From contig JAKAAA010000039.1 of NCBI GenBank assembly GCA_021797295.1, positions 1-10,015 of the forward strand: 10,015 bases of DNA. The letters run 5' to 3'. This document shows positions 1-6,930 of the stretch, piece after piece. Made by a program: the position numbers and the translations under genes. The stretch's first letter is position 1, and each line of letters begins with the position of its first letter. Origin of the DNA: Thermoplasmata archaeon. Lineage in GTDB: Archaea; Thermoplasmatota; Thermoplasmata; Thermoplasmatales; Thermoplasmataceae. The notes beneath the pieces were generated by a model. The model saw nothing but the letters and a program-made list of their open reading frames with translations, made no database searches and was not told where the DNA came from.

Positions 1-36
1 GCTTCAATAGAGCCATAATATTTCTATTATGGAAAC
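1..36 (-). CRISPR. Leader-proximal CRISPR repeat (one unit; array continues outside the window)
   Basis: This 36-base unit sits at the left edge, 283 bases beyond the cas2 stop. On the minus strand it begins GTTTCC and ends CTATTGAAGC. It contains a perfect 8-bp inverted repeat, CCATAATA and TATTATGG, around a GAAA tetraloop. The last eight bases, ATTGAAGC, match the usual 5' crRNA handle of type I repeats, which places the leader at 37-319 and transcription on the minus strand. From memory, bacterial type I-G repeats share this plan: 36 bases, GTTTCC start, 8-bp stem, GAAA loop and CATTGAAGC end. Only one unit is visible, so repetition cannot be confirmed here. The call rests on structure, end sequences and the position next to cas2. 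Confidence 0.8.
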
Positions 37-67
37 AGATATTTAATATATATCATATAGCTACGTT

Positions 68-75
68 CTATATAA
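68..75 (-). promoter_or_regulatory. Candidate TATA box of the CRISPR array
   Basis: The minus strand reads TTATATAG. Its centre lies about 36 bases before the repeat. An archaeal start about 26 bases downstream would fall near position 46, about ten bases before the first repeat. The flanking sequence has no clear purine-rich BRE, and other AT-rich runs nearby compete, so the exact element is uncertain. Confidence 0.35.
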
Positions 76-270
76 CCATTGAACAGACAAATTTTAAAAT
101 GATATATGGATTTAACTTTTCGAGAACTAAAAGAAAATCAAAAATTAACTGAAAATATCGCAGGTAAAGTGGAAGTAAAAACCAAATTATTCAGTAAATT
201 CAATGGTTCGAGCGCATACGGTTAAATTTAATGCACCAAGGCTCTCGATAGATTTGATATTATTGATAAA

Positions 271-294
271 TATAGGGTTCTTGAATCCCACTAT
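271..294 (-). terminator. Imperfect hairpin just after cas2, possible operon terminator
   Basis: About 26 bases past the cas2 stop the minus strand can fold GGG-A-TT / AA-CCC around a CAAG loop. Partial ATAG/CTAT pairing lies outside it, and the AT-rich run TATATTTATC follows. It could end the cas transcript or simply be leader structure. The stem is short and has a bulge, so confidence is low. Confidence 0.22.
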
Positions 295-319
295 CACGGA
301 AAGTTATCTATATTTACCA

Positions 320-604
320 TCACAGTATTATTGATTTTCTCTCTTTTTGAATTTTCTTAATTCCCAGAGTCTCTATTTTACTATGCTTTTTATCACTTCC
401 TAGATCTATAATCAGTATACTGTCTTCAGATGGTTTTATTATTTCAAAGAGTTCTGTGATCAGTATCATTTTTTCTTTGCCAGAGAGTTCACATGAGAAT
501 ATAGAATATTGTATTGAATTACCGTATCCGCACATCAGATTGTAAACATTTCTAAGTCTCCTAGGTTCCGCTATGTCATATGCAACAATATATTTATTTC
601 TCAT
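320..604 (-). CDS. cas2: CRISPR-associated endonuclease Cas2
   Basis: Cas2 is the small partner that holds two Cas1 dimers together in the spacer-integration complex. The 94-residue length is normal. The N-terminus shows the family pattern: a beta strand ending in the acidic residue at D10 (VAYDIAEPRRLRNV), then a helix with paired arginines, and a later strand near ILIIDLG. The start is ATG at 602-604. A Shine-Dalgarno GGTGA (611-615), which overlaps the TGA stop of cas4-cas1, lies six bases upstream, so the two genes are translationally adjacent with a six-base gap. It is the last gene of the operon and the nearest to the array. Family assignment is firm. Whether it has nuclease activity of its own cannot be judged, and integration does not need it. 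Confidence 0.95.
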   Translation of the reverse strand: MRNKYIVAYDIAEPRRLRNVYNLMCGYGNSIQYSIFSCELSGKEKMILITELFEIIKPSEDSILIIDLGSDKKHSKIETLGIKKIQKERKSIIL

Positions 605-610
605 TATAGT

Positions 611-2233
611 TCACCGTGTGGTTAGCGGTATATATTCATTTATTTCGCCAGTAATGCACCTTGATAAAAGTCGGGCCTGTACTTCCATTGTCCTCCTGTA
701 GCTAGTGGTATATCCAAAAAGTGGGTGACGTATCAGTGTATCCATCCTATTCTCATAGTATTGAATAACTTTTTTCCTCGCATTTTCTTCTATGGCTACA
801 GATTTCCCTGAGTGTATAAAGTCAGATTCTTTTATAATTGAATTATTAATTAGACCCAGCACAACAGAATCTCCAACAATAGATCTATATTCTTCCATAA
901 GATCGAGAGCCAGAGATGGCTTTCCGTACTTCATCTTATGAAAAAATCCAACATATGGGTCAAGCCCTACCACGATAAGAGAAACCGTCACATCTTTGAC
1001 TAACAACGAATATACATAAGAAAGTAAGGCGTTAACGGGATCAGTTGGTGGTCTACGGTTTCTACTTTCAAAGTCATATTTAAATTGCTGTTTAAGCATT
1101 GTTGGAAACCTGGCAAAATATATTCTAGCGGCATTTCCTTCTATACCTAGAAGTTCTTGGGATGTCACGCTAGTGGCCGTTTTTTCTATAAGGGTTTGAA
1201 GTTCCATGAGTGCATTCTTATTTTCAGGTTTTCCATTTCTTCTTAGTAGTGTCCTTGAATTTTTTATCTTTCCTGCTACAATGGATTTTGATATAGAAAG
1301 CGATTTTTGAATATCTATAGATGTTTGATACTGGGAAACGCGTAATTCACCATTTTTGTTATAATTGCCTGTTGTTATTCCATAAAACCAGCCAGAAAGA
1401 CTGAAATAACAAACAGGAATATTTCTATGTATCAATTCATGTAATGCCTGTGTAGTGATCTGGACATTTCCAAATACAGATAAACTGGAAATATCCATAA
1501 AATTTGCAGTAGAACTAGTTTCCTTTCCCTTTACAATTAACTGATTGTTTTTCTTTCCAATTGTGGCCCCCTGCTCTCTAACATACATTGGATACGCATT
1601 ATCTCTGGCCGGGTAAAGCCGTCTGACATCTGAAAAATTCCCGGAGGATAGGTATTTTGTCTCATCTGGTAAGCATATTGTGGCAAGCGAGCATCTGATA
1701 CATTTAGGGCTATCCACTAAAGGAGGTGGAATAGTCTCTCCATTTAGTAATTCCTTCACCTCAGAAATTTTTGAGAGAGTTGATTCCACGAGTTCATCAG
1801 ATATAATTATTTCAATTCTTTTTCTGTTTCTGTCATAATACACGTACCCTTTATTGCATTTATAACCATTATCATTCAATAAGATGACCTGGGCTACTGT
1901 CTGGTATAAATCAGTATCCCACGGAGTGCCATCCTTACCCATATTGCCACTTTTATATTCTACTGGGGAAACTGAGCCATTTTCCATCTCTAACAGATCT
2001 AATTTTCCAGAAATCCCATATTTTTCACTATATAGGGTTACTGATCTGGCGGTTTTGCCAATTTCTATTTCGTTATGTAATGGTTTGGATTTATCCACAT
2101 TTCTATGAACGAATCTTCCTCTGATTGTATCCTCAGAATCTGTAAATTGACCATCTACGAATTCCAGCCAAAACAGTCTAGGGCAGTAAATGAATTCGTT
2201 TAACATCCTAAGTGGTATGAAAACATTGTCCAT
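611..2233 (-). CDS. cas4-cas1: Cas4-Cas1 fusion protein (spacer processing and integration)
   Basis: One polypeptide joins a Cas4 nuclease to the Cas1 integrase, a fusion typical of type I-G. Numbering here counts from the upstream ATG at 2240-2242. Cas4 occupies about residues 5-195. Its iron-sulfur cysteines are C20 (YCPRLFWL) and C181, C184 and C190; its RecB-type active site has H46, D82, E95-x-K97 and Q114. Cas1 follows from about 205, with E368 (LGIEGNAARIYF), H435 (GFFHKMKYGK) and the acidic motif LALDLMEEYR at 444-452. In characterised fusions Cas4 checks the PAM and trims prespacers before Cas1-Cas2 integrates them. I prefer the ATG at 2231-2233 (540 residues) because GGATGAT lies four bases upstream and csb2's TAA ends one base before it. 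The ATG at 2242 would overlap csb2 by 8 bp and has no Shine-Dalgarno sequence. Confidence 0.95.
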   Translation of the reverse strand: MDNVFIPLRMLNEFIYCPRLFWLEFVDGQFTDSEDTIRGRFVHRNVDKSKPLHNEIEIGKTARSVTLYSEKYGISGKLDLLEMENGSVSPVEYKSGNMGKDGTPWDTDLYQTVAQVILLNDNGYKCNKGYVYYDRNRKRIEIIISDELVESTLSKISEVKELLNGETIPPPLVDSPKCIRCSLATICLPDETKYLSSGNFSDVRRLYPARDNAYPMYVREQGATIGKKNNQLIVKGKETSSTANFMDISSLSVFGNVQITTQALHELIHRNIPVCYFSLSGWFYGITTGNYNKNGELRVSQYQTSIDIQKSLSISKSIVAGKIKNSRTLLRRNGKPENKNALMELQTLIEKTATSVTSQELLGIEGNAARIYFARFPTMLKQQFKYDFESRNRRPPTDPVNALLSYVYSLLVKDVTVSLIVVGLDPYVGFFHKMKYGKPSLALDLMEEYRSIVGDSVVLGLINNSIIKESDFIHSGKSVAIEENARKKVIQYYENRMDTLIRHPLFGYTTSYRRTMEVQARLLSRCITGEINEYIPLTTR

Positions 2234-2234
2234 G

Positions 2235-3629
2235 TTAATCATCCGGGATAAATAATCCCAAACCGAAATGGGAAAAACGGCCTATGTTAAACGGTATAGA
2301 GACCTGATGATCAAAAGTTATTCTAAAGCCGTATCCCCTCCCAGGAGTTTCATTTTTTCTGTTGCGGCAAAAATCCAGCCATAAAAATATGTGCTGTCCA
2401 TCTGTTTTTTCTATAGGGCATATATCTATCGGAGCTGGCAGTCCAATATATGAAAGTTCTTCAGTTACCTGTTCTTTTAACCATATACCATAATCGCCTC
2501 TTCCTTTCCGGTAATGCTTAGTCAATACAAAGGGAGTCTGACTGATGAATATTTTACTTTTATGGAATAATGTGCTTTCATTATTATTTCTTAGCCATTC
2601 AACTGGAAACATTTGGATATCAGGTTTTCCATTATCCTGATACATGGTCTTCATAATATTAAGAGAATATGTTTCTTCTTGCGTTAATGGTGTTGATGAT
2701 CTAACCATTATATGATCGATTCTTCCATCTCTGTTAGTATCCATCGGAGAAATAAAAATATGCCTGTGCCCTTTCATTATCGAGCCATCTATGTCTATTC
2801 CTGAAAGCGTAGGTGAATTTTTCTTGTATTTTTTATTATAAATACCGAGAATTTTTTTATGGAATCTCTCCGCTATAATAATAGATTCTGTTATCAATGG
2901 TAACACAGTGGAGTTAAGCTCATAGATTACTCCATATGTTTTTTTATCGCTGGGTAATAGTCCACCTTTATATCCCACACTGACAATATTTTTTGGTATG
3001 TGATAATAAACAAACTTCAGTGCAGGTGGATTGTTCAGGTGTTTCTTTAAAACCATTTCCGTTGAAACTCCTATATCCTTTATCCATTGTTCCCTTGTTC
3101 TGTTTTCGTTACATTCCTCCGGAACAGCCACTCTGATTATATCTGTCTCAGATATTTTACCTGCGGGAAGCGGGAAACAGTTAATAGGGTTTTCCCCATC
3201 TTCTACGCGCAACTCAACAAAGGATTCGCTTCTTCCCAGATAATTTACATTCAGAACAATTTTTTCAAACAGTTCTTTTTCAGGCTCAGTAAAACTGCAG
3301 TCCCATAAAACGTATATTTTTTCATCTGGCATAATAGCAGCAAAGGAGTCGTATATCAGAGTAGCGCTTTTATCTGTTTTCAGGTAATATGGAACACTAC
3401 AATATGAAATATGGGGTAGATAAAATTTCGGTACCTTGCTTAATTTAGCAAGAATACTCATTGCTACATTTCTGTCAGAATGAGTTAGTTTCCTTTTCCA
3501 TGTGTCCATAAATGCCCTTATTAACCTATAAGGAGACGGAGGGTATTCAATTGCACCTTCATTTACATTCCTGTCATAAGGTGTAGCATGATATTCGCCG
3601 GTGATAAAACGTATGGAAATTGTTACCGT
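2235..3629 (-). CDS. csb2: Csb2, Cas5-Cas6 fusion of type I-G (non-ATG start)
   Basis: Csb2 (GSU0054 family) combines Cas5-like and Cas6-like roles in type I-G: it cuts pre-crRNA and stays on the crRNA in the effector. The first ATG is at 3507-3509 (424 residues), but the frame stays open upstream to the csb1 stop. The extra 40 codons encode the family's conserved N-terminus, a strand VTISIRF, then ITGEYHATPYDR, NEGAIEYPPSPYRLIRA. The likely initiator is ACG at 3627-3629, five bases after GGAGTGAT, giving 464 residues. Further landmarks in this numbering are GHRH (287-290), an EF-hand-like DTNRDGRID (297-305), TPFVLTKHYRKGRG (365-378), and the C-terminal glycine-rich RAMP loop RFSHFGLGLF (451-460). 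No separate cas6 gene is present, as expected. The family call is firm; ACG as the true start is an inference. Confidence 0.9.
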   Translation of the reverse strand, partial: TVTISIRFITGEYHATPYDRNVNEGAIEYPPSPYRLIRAFMDTWKRKLTHSDRNVAMSILAKLSKVPKFYLPHISYCSVPYYLKTDKSATLIYDSFAAIMPDEKIYVLWDCSFTEPEKELFEKIVLNVNYLGRSESFVELRVEDGENPINCFPLPAGKISETDIIRVAVPEECNENRTREQWIKDIGVSTEMVLKKHLNNPPALKFVYYHIPKNIVSVGYKGGLLPSDKKTYGVIYELNSTVLPLITESIIIAERFHKKILGIYNKKYKKNSPTLSGIDIDGSIMKGHRHIFISPMDTNRDGRIDHIMVRSSTPLTQEETYSLNIMKTMYQDNGKPDIQMFPVEWLRNNNESTLFHKSKIFISQTPFVLTKHYRKGRGDYGIWLKEQVTEELSYIGLPAPIDICPIEKTDGQHIFLWLDFCRNRKNETPGRGYGFRITFDHQVSIPFNIGRFSHFGLGLFIPDD

Positions 3630-3634
3630 ATAAT

Positions 3635-3642
3635 ATCACTCC
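3635..3642 (-). promoter_or_regulatory. Shine-Dalgarno site that sets the csb2 start
   Basis: The minus strand reads GGAGTGAT, a near-complete match to the 16S anti-Shine-Dalgarno (GGAGGTGAT minus one G). It overlaps the csb1 TGA stop. A five-base spacer, ATTAT, leads to ACG at 3629-3627. The csb1 site has the same layout, which argues that translation of csb2 starts at this ACG and not at the ATG 120 bases later. Confidence 0.6.
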
Positions 3643-4667
3643 GTGTCATTTTCATCTTCAATACTAGTTCTGTTTCCTTTCTTTGTATTTTCTTCGTCCT
3701 TCTTTTTTTCCGTTAATTCTGCTATTATTGTTTTAACCTCCATATCCTTTTTACACTTCTCAATTAACACCTTTATATAATCCTTTAACTCGTTTTTCTC
3801 TGGAAGTTTGTTGAGGGGCGAAGAGTCTTTAACTTTTAAATCGCATGCAGTTCTAAGTTTGAGTTTGCCGCCAAATAATGTTCTTATTTTATAGAGAGAA
3901 AGGGCGATTAATAAATTTGTTGCATCATCTCCCAGTTCATAACTTTTAAGTAAGCTAATATCAAGGTTAACATACGCGGTTATACGATCGGCAGTATAAT
4001 CCGTTTTTGAATAGGGAATATTAGAATACGCAGATTTTTCTTGAATTCCATCCTTTACTACATATTTACCAGATGCATCTACGGTAGAAAATTTAACGCC
4101 GCCGTATGTTACCTCTTTTATACCTTCTCCCTCTATATATGAACTGAGTGCTCTTGGAACCCTGAATGTCCCTCCAACATTGGACATAAATGCCCCATGG
4201 ATTAATGAATTTATATCAAAATGGTAAAATGCATATCCGATCTTTTTATAATCTGGGTAGGCGAGATTGACATAACCAGCTATTTTCTTTAATTCTGCTA
4301 CAAAGTTTTTGTCGGAAATAATGTATGGAGAGTTAATTCTATGCGCTTCGGTAAGTGAGCTTATAGAAGCCACTGTTGCTTTGTTTTTATCCTGTAAATT
4401 TATTTTTATATATGAGAGGCCAGTGAAGTCATCTATCAAATTCGGGGTATTTTCCTTTATTATAGTTTCTTCAAAACGGTTTGCCATGGACTGGGCACTC
4501 TCAACAACAAGCATCCTGGTACCATCAGGCCTTTCATAGGTTGCTGCTCCGATTTCAGGGAAACCAGTAGGTTGAAAAATAGACCCTTGCACAGGTTCTA
4601 GTGGTATCTCCATTAGCAGTCTGTTCTGATTTTTTAAATTCTCTATTTCATTTTCTATATTGTTCAC
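3636..4667 (-). CDS. csb1: Csb1, Cas7 backbone subunit of the type I-G effector
   Basis: Csb1 (GSU0053 family) is the Cas7 of type I-G. Several copies line the crRNA and form the curved backbone of the surveillance complex. Family signatures are clear near the N-terminus: QGSIFQPTGFPEIGAATYE at 27-45 and VESAQSMANRFE at 55-66. Further on are HGAFMSNVGGTFRVPRALSSYIEG and an ISLLKSYEL / LLIALSLYKIRTLF core segment. The last 30 or so residues are a highly charged, probably disordered tail rich in E, K, D and N. The start is GTG at 4665-4667, preceded by a strong Shine-Dalgarno sequence, with one base after the csx17 stop. Its TGA stop is followed in the same frame by csb2, six bases before the proposed csb2 start. 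The 343-residue length looks complete. Confidence 0.93.
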   Translation of the reverse strand: MNNIENEIENLKNQNRLLMEIPLEPVQGSIFQPTGFPEIGAATYERPDGTRMLVVESAQSMANRFEETIIKENTPNLIDDFTGLSYIKINLQDKNKATVASISSLTEAHRINSPYIISDKNFVAELKKIAGYVNLAYPDYKKIGYAFYHFDINSLIHGAFMSNVGGTFRVPRALSSYIEGEGIKEVTYGGVKFSTVDASGKYVVKDGIQEKSAYSNIPYSKTDYTADRITAYVNLDISLLKSYELGDDATNLLIALSLYKIRTLFGGKLKLRTACDLKVKDSSPLNKLPEKNELKDYIKVLIEKCKKDMEVKTIIAELTEKKKDEENTKKGNRTSIEDENDTE

Positions 4668-4668
4668 T

Positions 4669-5100
4669 TTATATCACCTCTTTTTCTATAAATTTCTTTC
4701 CAAATGCTGCGCCCAGTAAATCTTCCTCCTTTCTAAGTGGTATAAGCAATGCAGCTGAGAGCCTAATACCATACTTACTATCAGGAACCGATATATGGGA
4801 ATAAAGGTTTTTATTTACAAGTAACCTTCTCTGTGCTATATTCACAGCTTCCCTGATTCTATTTGTTCTCAATAGGGGTATAATGCTGGACTCTATTACT
4901 GTTCCACTATCTAGATCCGGTGTCAGTGCAGATTTTAAAAGGACATACGGAATATTGACAGGAAATTCCTGCTTCTTAATAGTCTGTTCATATGATCTAC
5001 GTATTTTATCTATCCTTTGGGCACTCTCGAAATTTATCATTGCTAATCCAAGAACAAGGCCTTCTATTTTATCCTCATCTAACTGTTCATCTATAAACAT
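4669..5100 (-). CDS. Possible Cas11-like small subunit from an internal csx17 start
   Basis: An in-frame ATG at 5098-5100 (codon 611 of csx17) lies eight bases after GGAGG (5109-5113), one of the best Shine-Dalgarno matches in the locus and spaced much as at csb1 and csb2. Translation from it would give 143 residues starting MFIDEQLDED and sharing the csx17 stop. The product is predicted mainly helical and has the size of a Cas11 small subunit. In types I-B, I-C and I-D, Cas11 is made this way from inside the large-subunit gene. I know of no proof for type I-G, where the large subunit may cover this role alone. The underlying codons (GAG GAT GTT) could make such a motif by chance. Confidence 0.35.
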   Translation of the reverse strand: MFIDEQLDEDKIEGLVLGLAMINFESAQRIDKIRRSYEQTIKKQEFPVNIPYVLLKSALTPDLDSGTVIESSIIPLLRTNRIREAVNIAQRRLLVNKNLYSHISVPDSKYGIRLSAALLIPLRKEEDLLGAAFGKKFIEKEVI

Positions 5101-6930
5101 GGAAACATCCTCCAGCGTGGCTCCGAATACACTGTAAAGTGGGATTACGTTTAATCCCTGTTGCGTCGCTTTGAGAAGTCTGCGATAAACCAAATTTGTC
5201 ATTTTATTAGGTAAGTCTTTTCCTATCCAGGAATTAACCCATGTAGAATCAATCCACCCAGTACATTTTTGATTTACCGGTTCTAACTCCTTCCTTATAC
5301 TTCCCATATGACCATTTATTGATGCAATAGAAAGCGCTATTCTAAATTCTGGACTATTATCATTTGCATACTCAATCCAATCCTCCTGTAAGTATCCAAG
5401 TGTAGAATATTGCTTTTTACGTACAGATGCATATATTTCCATTTTTCCTAACAATGAAATCAGTTTCTGGGCGTTATAAGTAGACGTGTCAACAGCAAAG
5501 TTAAATACTGCATTATTTACGGATCTGAGCAATTGTTTATGTGACTCTGGAATATTATTGGATGGCGCGCCATGGATAAATGTCTGAACCATCCTGTTTA
5601 CCTTATTCAATTTCAAAATTTTAGGATTATATCCTACAGATATACTTGACACAGGAATTGCCAGAAAATTTCCCTGGCCTTTTCTTTGATGTGTTACATA
5701 TCTAACAAATCTGGTTATGCCCTTGTCAACACCTAGGGATTTTACCGCCTCCAAAAATTCCAGTCCTGTTTTTGCATATGAATTATTATATACAGCTCTT
5801 CCATAAGAAAATAATGCTTTTAATTCTTCAAGATGAACTGGATGTTCCCATAGCGGAGCCCATGTTTCTGATGATTTTTTATCAGGTATATCAGACGAGG
5901 AGTAACCCGCAGGAAATAATTTTACAGTAAATGGAGACATGATATAGCTCCTTGGGTTGATAGTATCTTTTCTACTGGTAGAATTTGACCATAGGAAGAG
6001 CCCTTCTATTAAAAGTATAAAATCCCAGGGATTAATATAAAAATCTTTGTTCTCAATATCATTTCCCTGGTTATATCCGCCGGATCTCCCGGGATAAAAT
6101 TTTCCTATTTTTTCTTTCTTAAGTTTATCTGTTGGGGTTCCGAAAAGAGAGGATTCAAGCAGTTCAGTTGCATCATCTTTTTTTATAAGCATCAATATTA
6201 TATACTTCATGAATTCTGTACTATATTCCAGGTTCCCCTCATTGCCTCCAGTCCCGAGTAATGGTGCCGTAATTTTATTTAAACTAGAATCTAGAACTAA
6301 GCATGTATCTAACCATTCAACAAAGTTGTCACTTAAGGTTGCCCGTGCCTCTGAGATAACGTCAGCAGTAATCATTACTGCTTTTTCATAAATATCTATA
6401 CATTCCTTTATTTCTTTATCCGTATTATATTGTTCCAGCAATTTAAATTTTCCTTTTGACCCTGTTTTTATTTTGTCTAGAAGCTTCATAAATTTCTGGA
6501 AAGATTTTGAGTTCTGGGTTGTGCGTGTATTGTCAAAGCGACTATAGAAATCAGAAAATTTTTCTGTTCTGTAAGAGAATGCTTTAGTTCCGTAAAGTTT
6601 TTCAATATCTGATTTTATTCGACTGAAACGTGGGGCATTCTGTGCCATTAATGTCTTGTATATGTCATTTTTTTCGTTAGGATGTTGTTTATGAAGATAC
6701 AGATAATTCCCCCTATTCCAAGGTGATATTACTGACGATGGACTATATTCGTTTAATAAAAAATCCATGATTTCCTGTTTATTTATACATGAATCCAGCA
6801 CGAAATTATTGCTTTCCCAGTATGCCTTTATATCTACGCATTTTTGTTCAGCCAGCAAGCGAAATAAGCCCAGGGCTTTCATGTATGAACTCATGGGCTC
6901 CAAGTTGCAATTTTCTAAAGTTATTTTCAT
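4669..6930 (-). CDS. csx17: Csx17 (Cas8g), large subunit of the type I-G effector
   Basis: Csx17 is the signature large subunit of type I-G. In the studied bacterial complex it spans the belly of the effector and holds Cas3. Family features read in order: the N-terminal CNLEPMSSYMKALGLFRLLAEQ region (8-29), SPWNRG (69-74), the glycine-rich PLLGTGGNEGNLEYS (223-237), NPWDFILLIEGLFLW (300-314), FSYGRAVYNNSYAKTGLEFLEAV (374-396), then SLGVDKGITRFVRYVTHQRKG. The C-terminal 140 residues are largely helical, like the Cas11-like region of other large subunits. The ATG start (6928-6930) shares a 4-bp ATGA overlap with the cas3 stop, so translation is coupled; a GGGGG run upstream is at best a weak ribosome site. 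The 753-residue length appears full. An internal in-frame start near the 3' end is listed separately. Confidence 0.92.
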   Translation of the reverse strand: MKITLENCNLEPMSSYMKALGLFRLLAEQKCVDIKAYWESNNFVLDSCINKQEIMDFLLNEYSPSSVISPWNRGNYLYLHKQHPNEKNDIYKTLMAQNAPRFSRIKSDIEKLYGTKAFSYRTEKFSDFYSRFDNTRTTQNSKSFQKFMKLLDKIKTGSKGKFKLLEQYNTDKEIKECIDIYEKAVMITADVISEARATLSDNFVEWLDTCLVLDSSLNKITAPLLGTGGNEGNLEYSTEFMKYIILMLIKKDDATELLESSLFGTPTDKLKKEKIGKFYPGRSGGYNQGNDIENKDFYINPWDFILLIEGLFLWSNSTSRKDTINPRSYIMSPFTVKLFPAGYSSSDIPDKKSSETWAPLWEHPVHLEELKALFSYGRAVYNNSYAKTGLEFLEAVKSLGVDKGITRFVRYVTHQRKGQGNFLAIPVSSISVGYNPKILKLNKVNRMVQTFIHGAPSNNIPESHKQLLRSVNNAVFNFAVDTSTYNAQKLISLLGKMEIYASVRKKQYSTLGYLQEDWIEYANDNSPEFRIALSIASINGHMGSIRKELEPVNQKCTGWIDSTWVNSWIGKDLPNKMTNLVYRRLLKATQQGLNVIPLYSVFGATLEDVSMFIDEQLDEDKIEGLVLGLAMINFESAQRIDKIRRSYEQTIKKQEFPVNIPYVLLKSALTPDLDSGTVIESSIIPLLRTNRIREAVNIAQRRLLVNKNLYSHISVPDSKYGIRLSAALLIPLRKEEDLLGAAFGKKFIEKEVI
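4673..4680 (-). promoter_or_regulatory. Strong Shine-Dalgarno site of csb1
   Basis: The minus strand reads GAGGTGAT, almost fully complementary to the 16S rRNA 3' end, within the last codons of csx17. A five-base spacer, ATAAA, which carries the csx17 TAA, precedes the GTG start of csb1. It explains a GTG start and would favour high output of the multi-copy Cas7 subunit. Confidence 0.75.

Larger units (their letters stand above)
37..319 (-). promoter_or_regulatory. CRISPR leader between cas2 and the array
   Basis: This AT-rich, apparently non-coding stretch separates the cas2 stop from the first repeat. It is the expected place for the array promoter and for the sequences Cas1-Cas2 recognise when inserting new spacers at the first repeat. 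It contains a TATA-like element near 68-75, a second very AT-rich block at 41-56 directly next to the repeat, a 10-bp inverted repeat (74-83 and 199-208), and a small imperfect hairpin near 271-294. A 39-codon plus-strand reading frame at 106-225 has no recognisable product and is not called as a gene. The leader role is inferred from position and orientation. Confidence 0.65.

Noticed and set aside
106..225. A 39-codon plus-strand ORF in the leader (begins MDLTFRELKEN).
   Set aside because: It has no ribosome site and no recognisable family, and it lies inside the expected leader. Too short and AT-rich to separate from chance, although a gene remnant cannot be excluded.
207..283. Short words shared by the leader and the region upstream of cas3 (TTCGAGCG at 207 and 9471; GGGTTCTTG at 275 and 9483).
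   Set aside because: The spacing between the two words differs greatly (68 versus 12 bases) and flanking sequence does not align, so chance is the simplest explanation.
271..294. A tRNA T-arm-like string (GGGTTCTTGAATCCC) that could be an integration scar from the tRNA.
   Set aside because: The loop is too long for a T arm, the rest of a tRNA is absent, and it does not match the tRNA-Asp 3' end beyond short GGGATT/AACCC pieces. Better described as a weak hairpin.
1884..2108. Plus-strand ORFs of 60-84 codons opposite the cas genes, such as this one and those near 3031, 3087, 4309, 4883, 6209 and 8629.
   Set aside because: All lie fully or almost fully antisense to well-supported cas genes with conserved motifs, and none shows a family signature or ribosome site.
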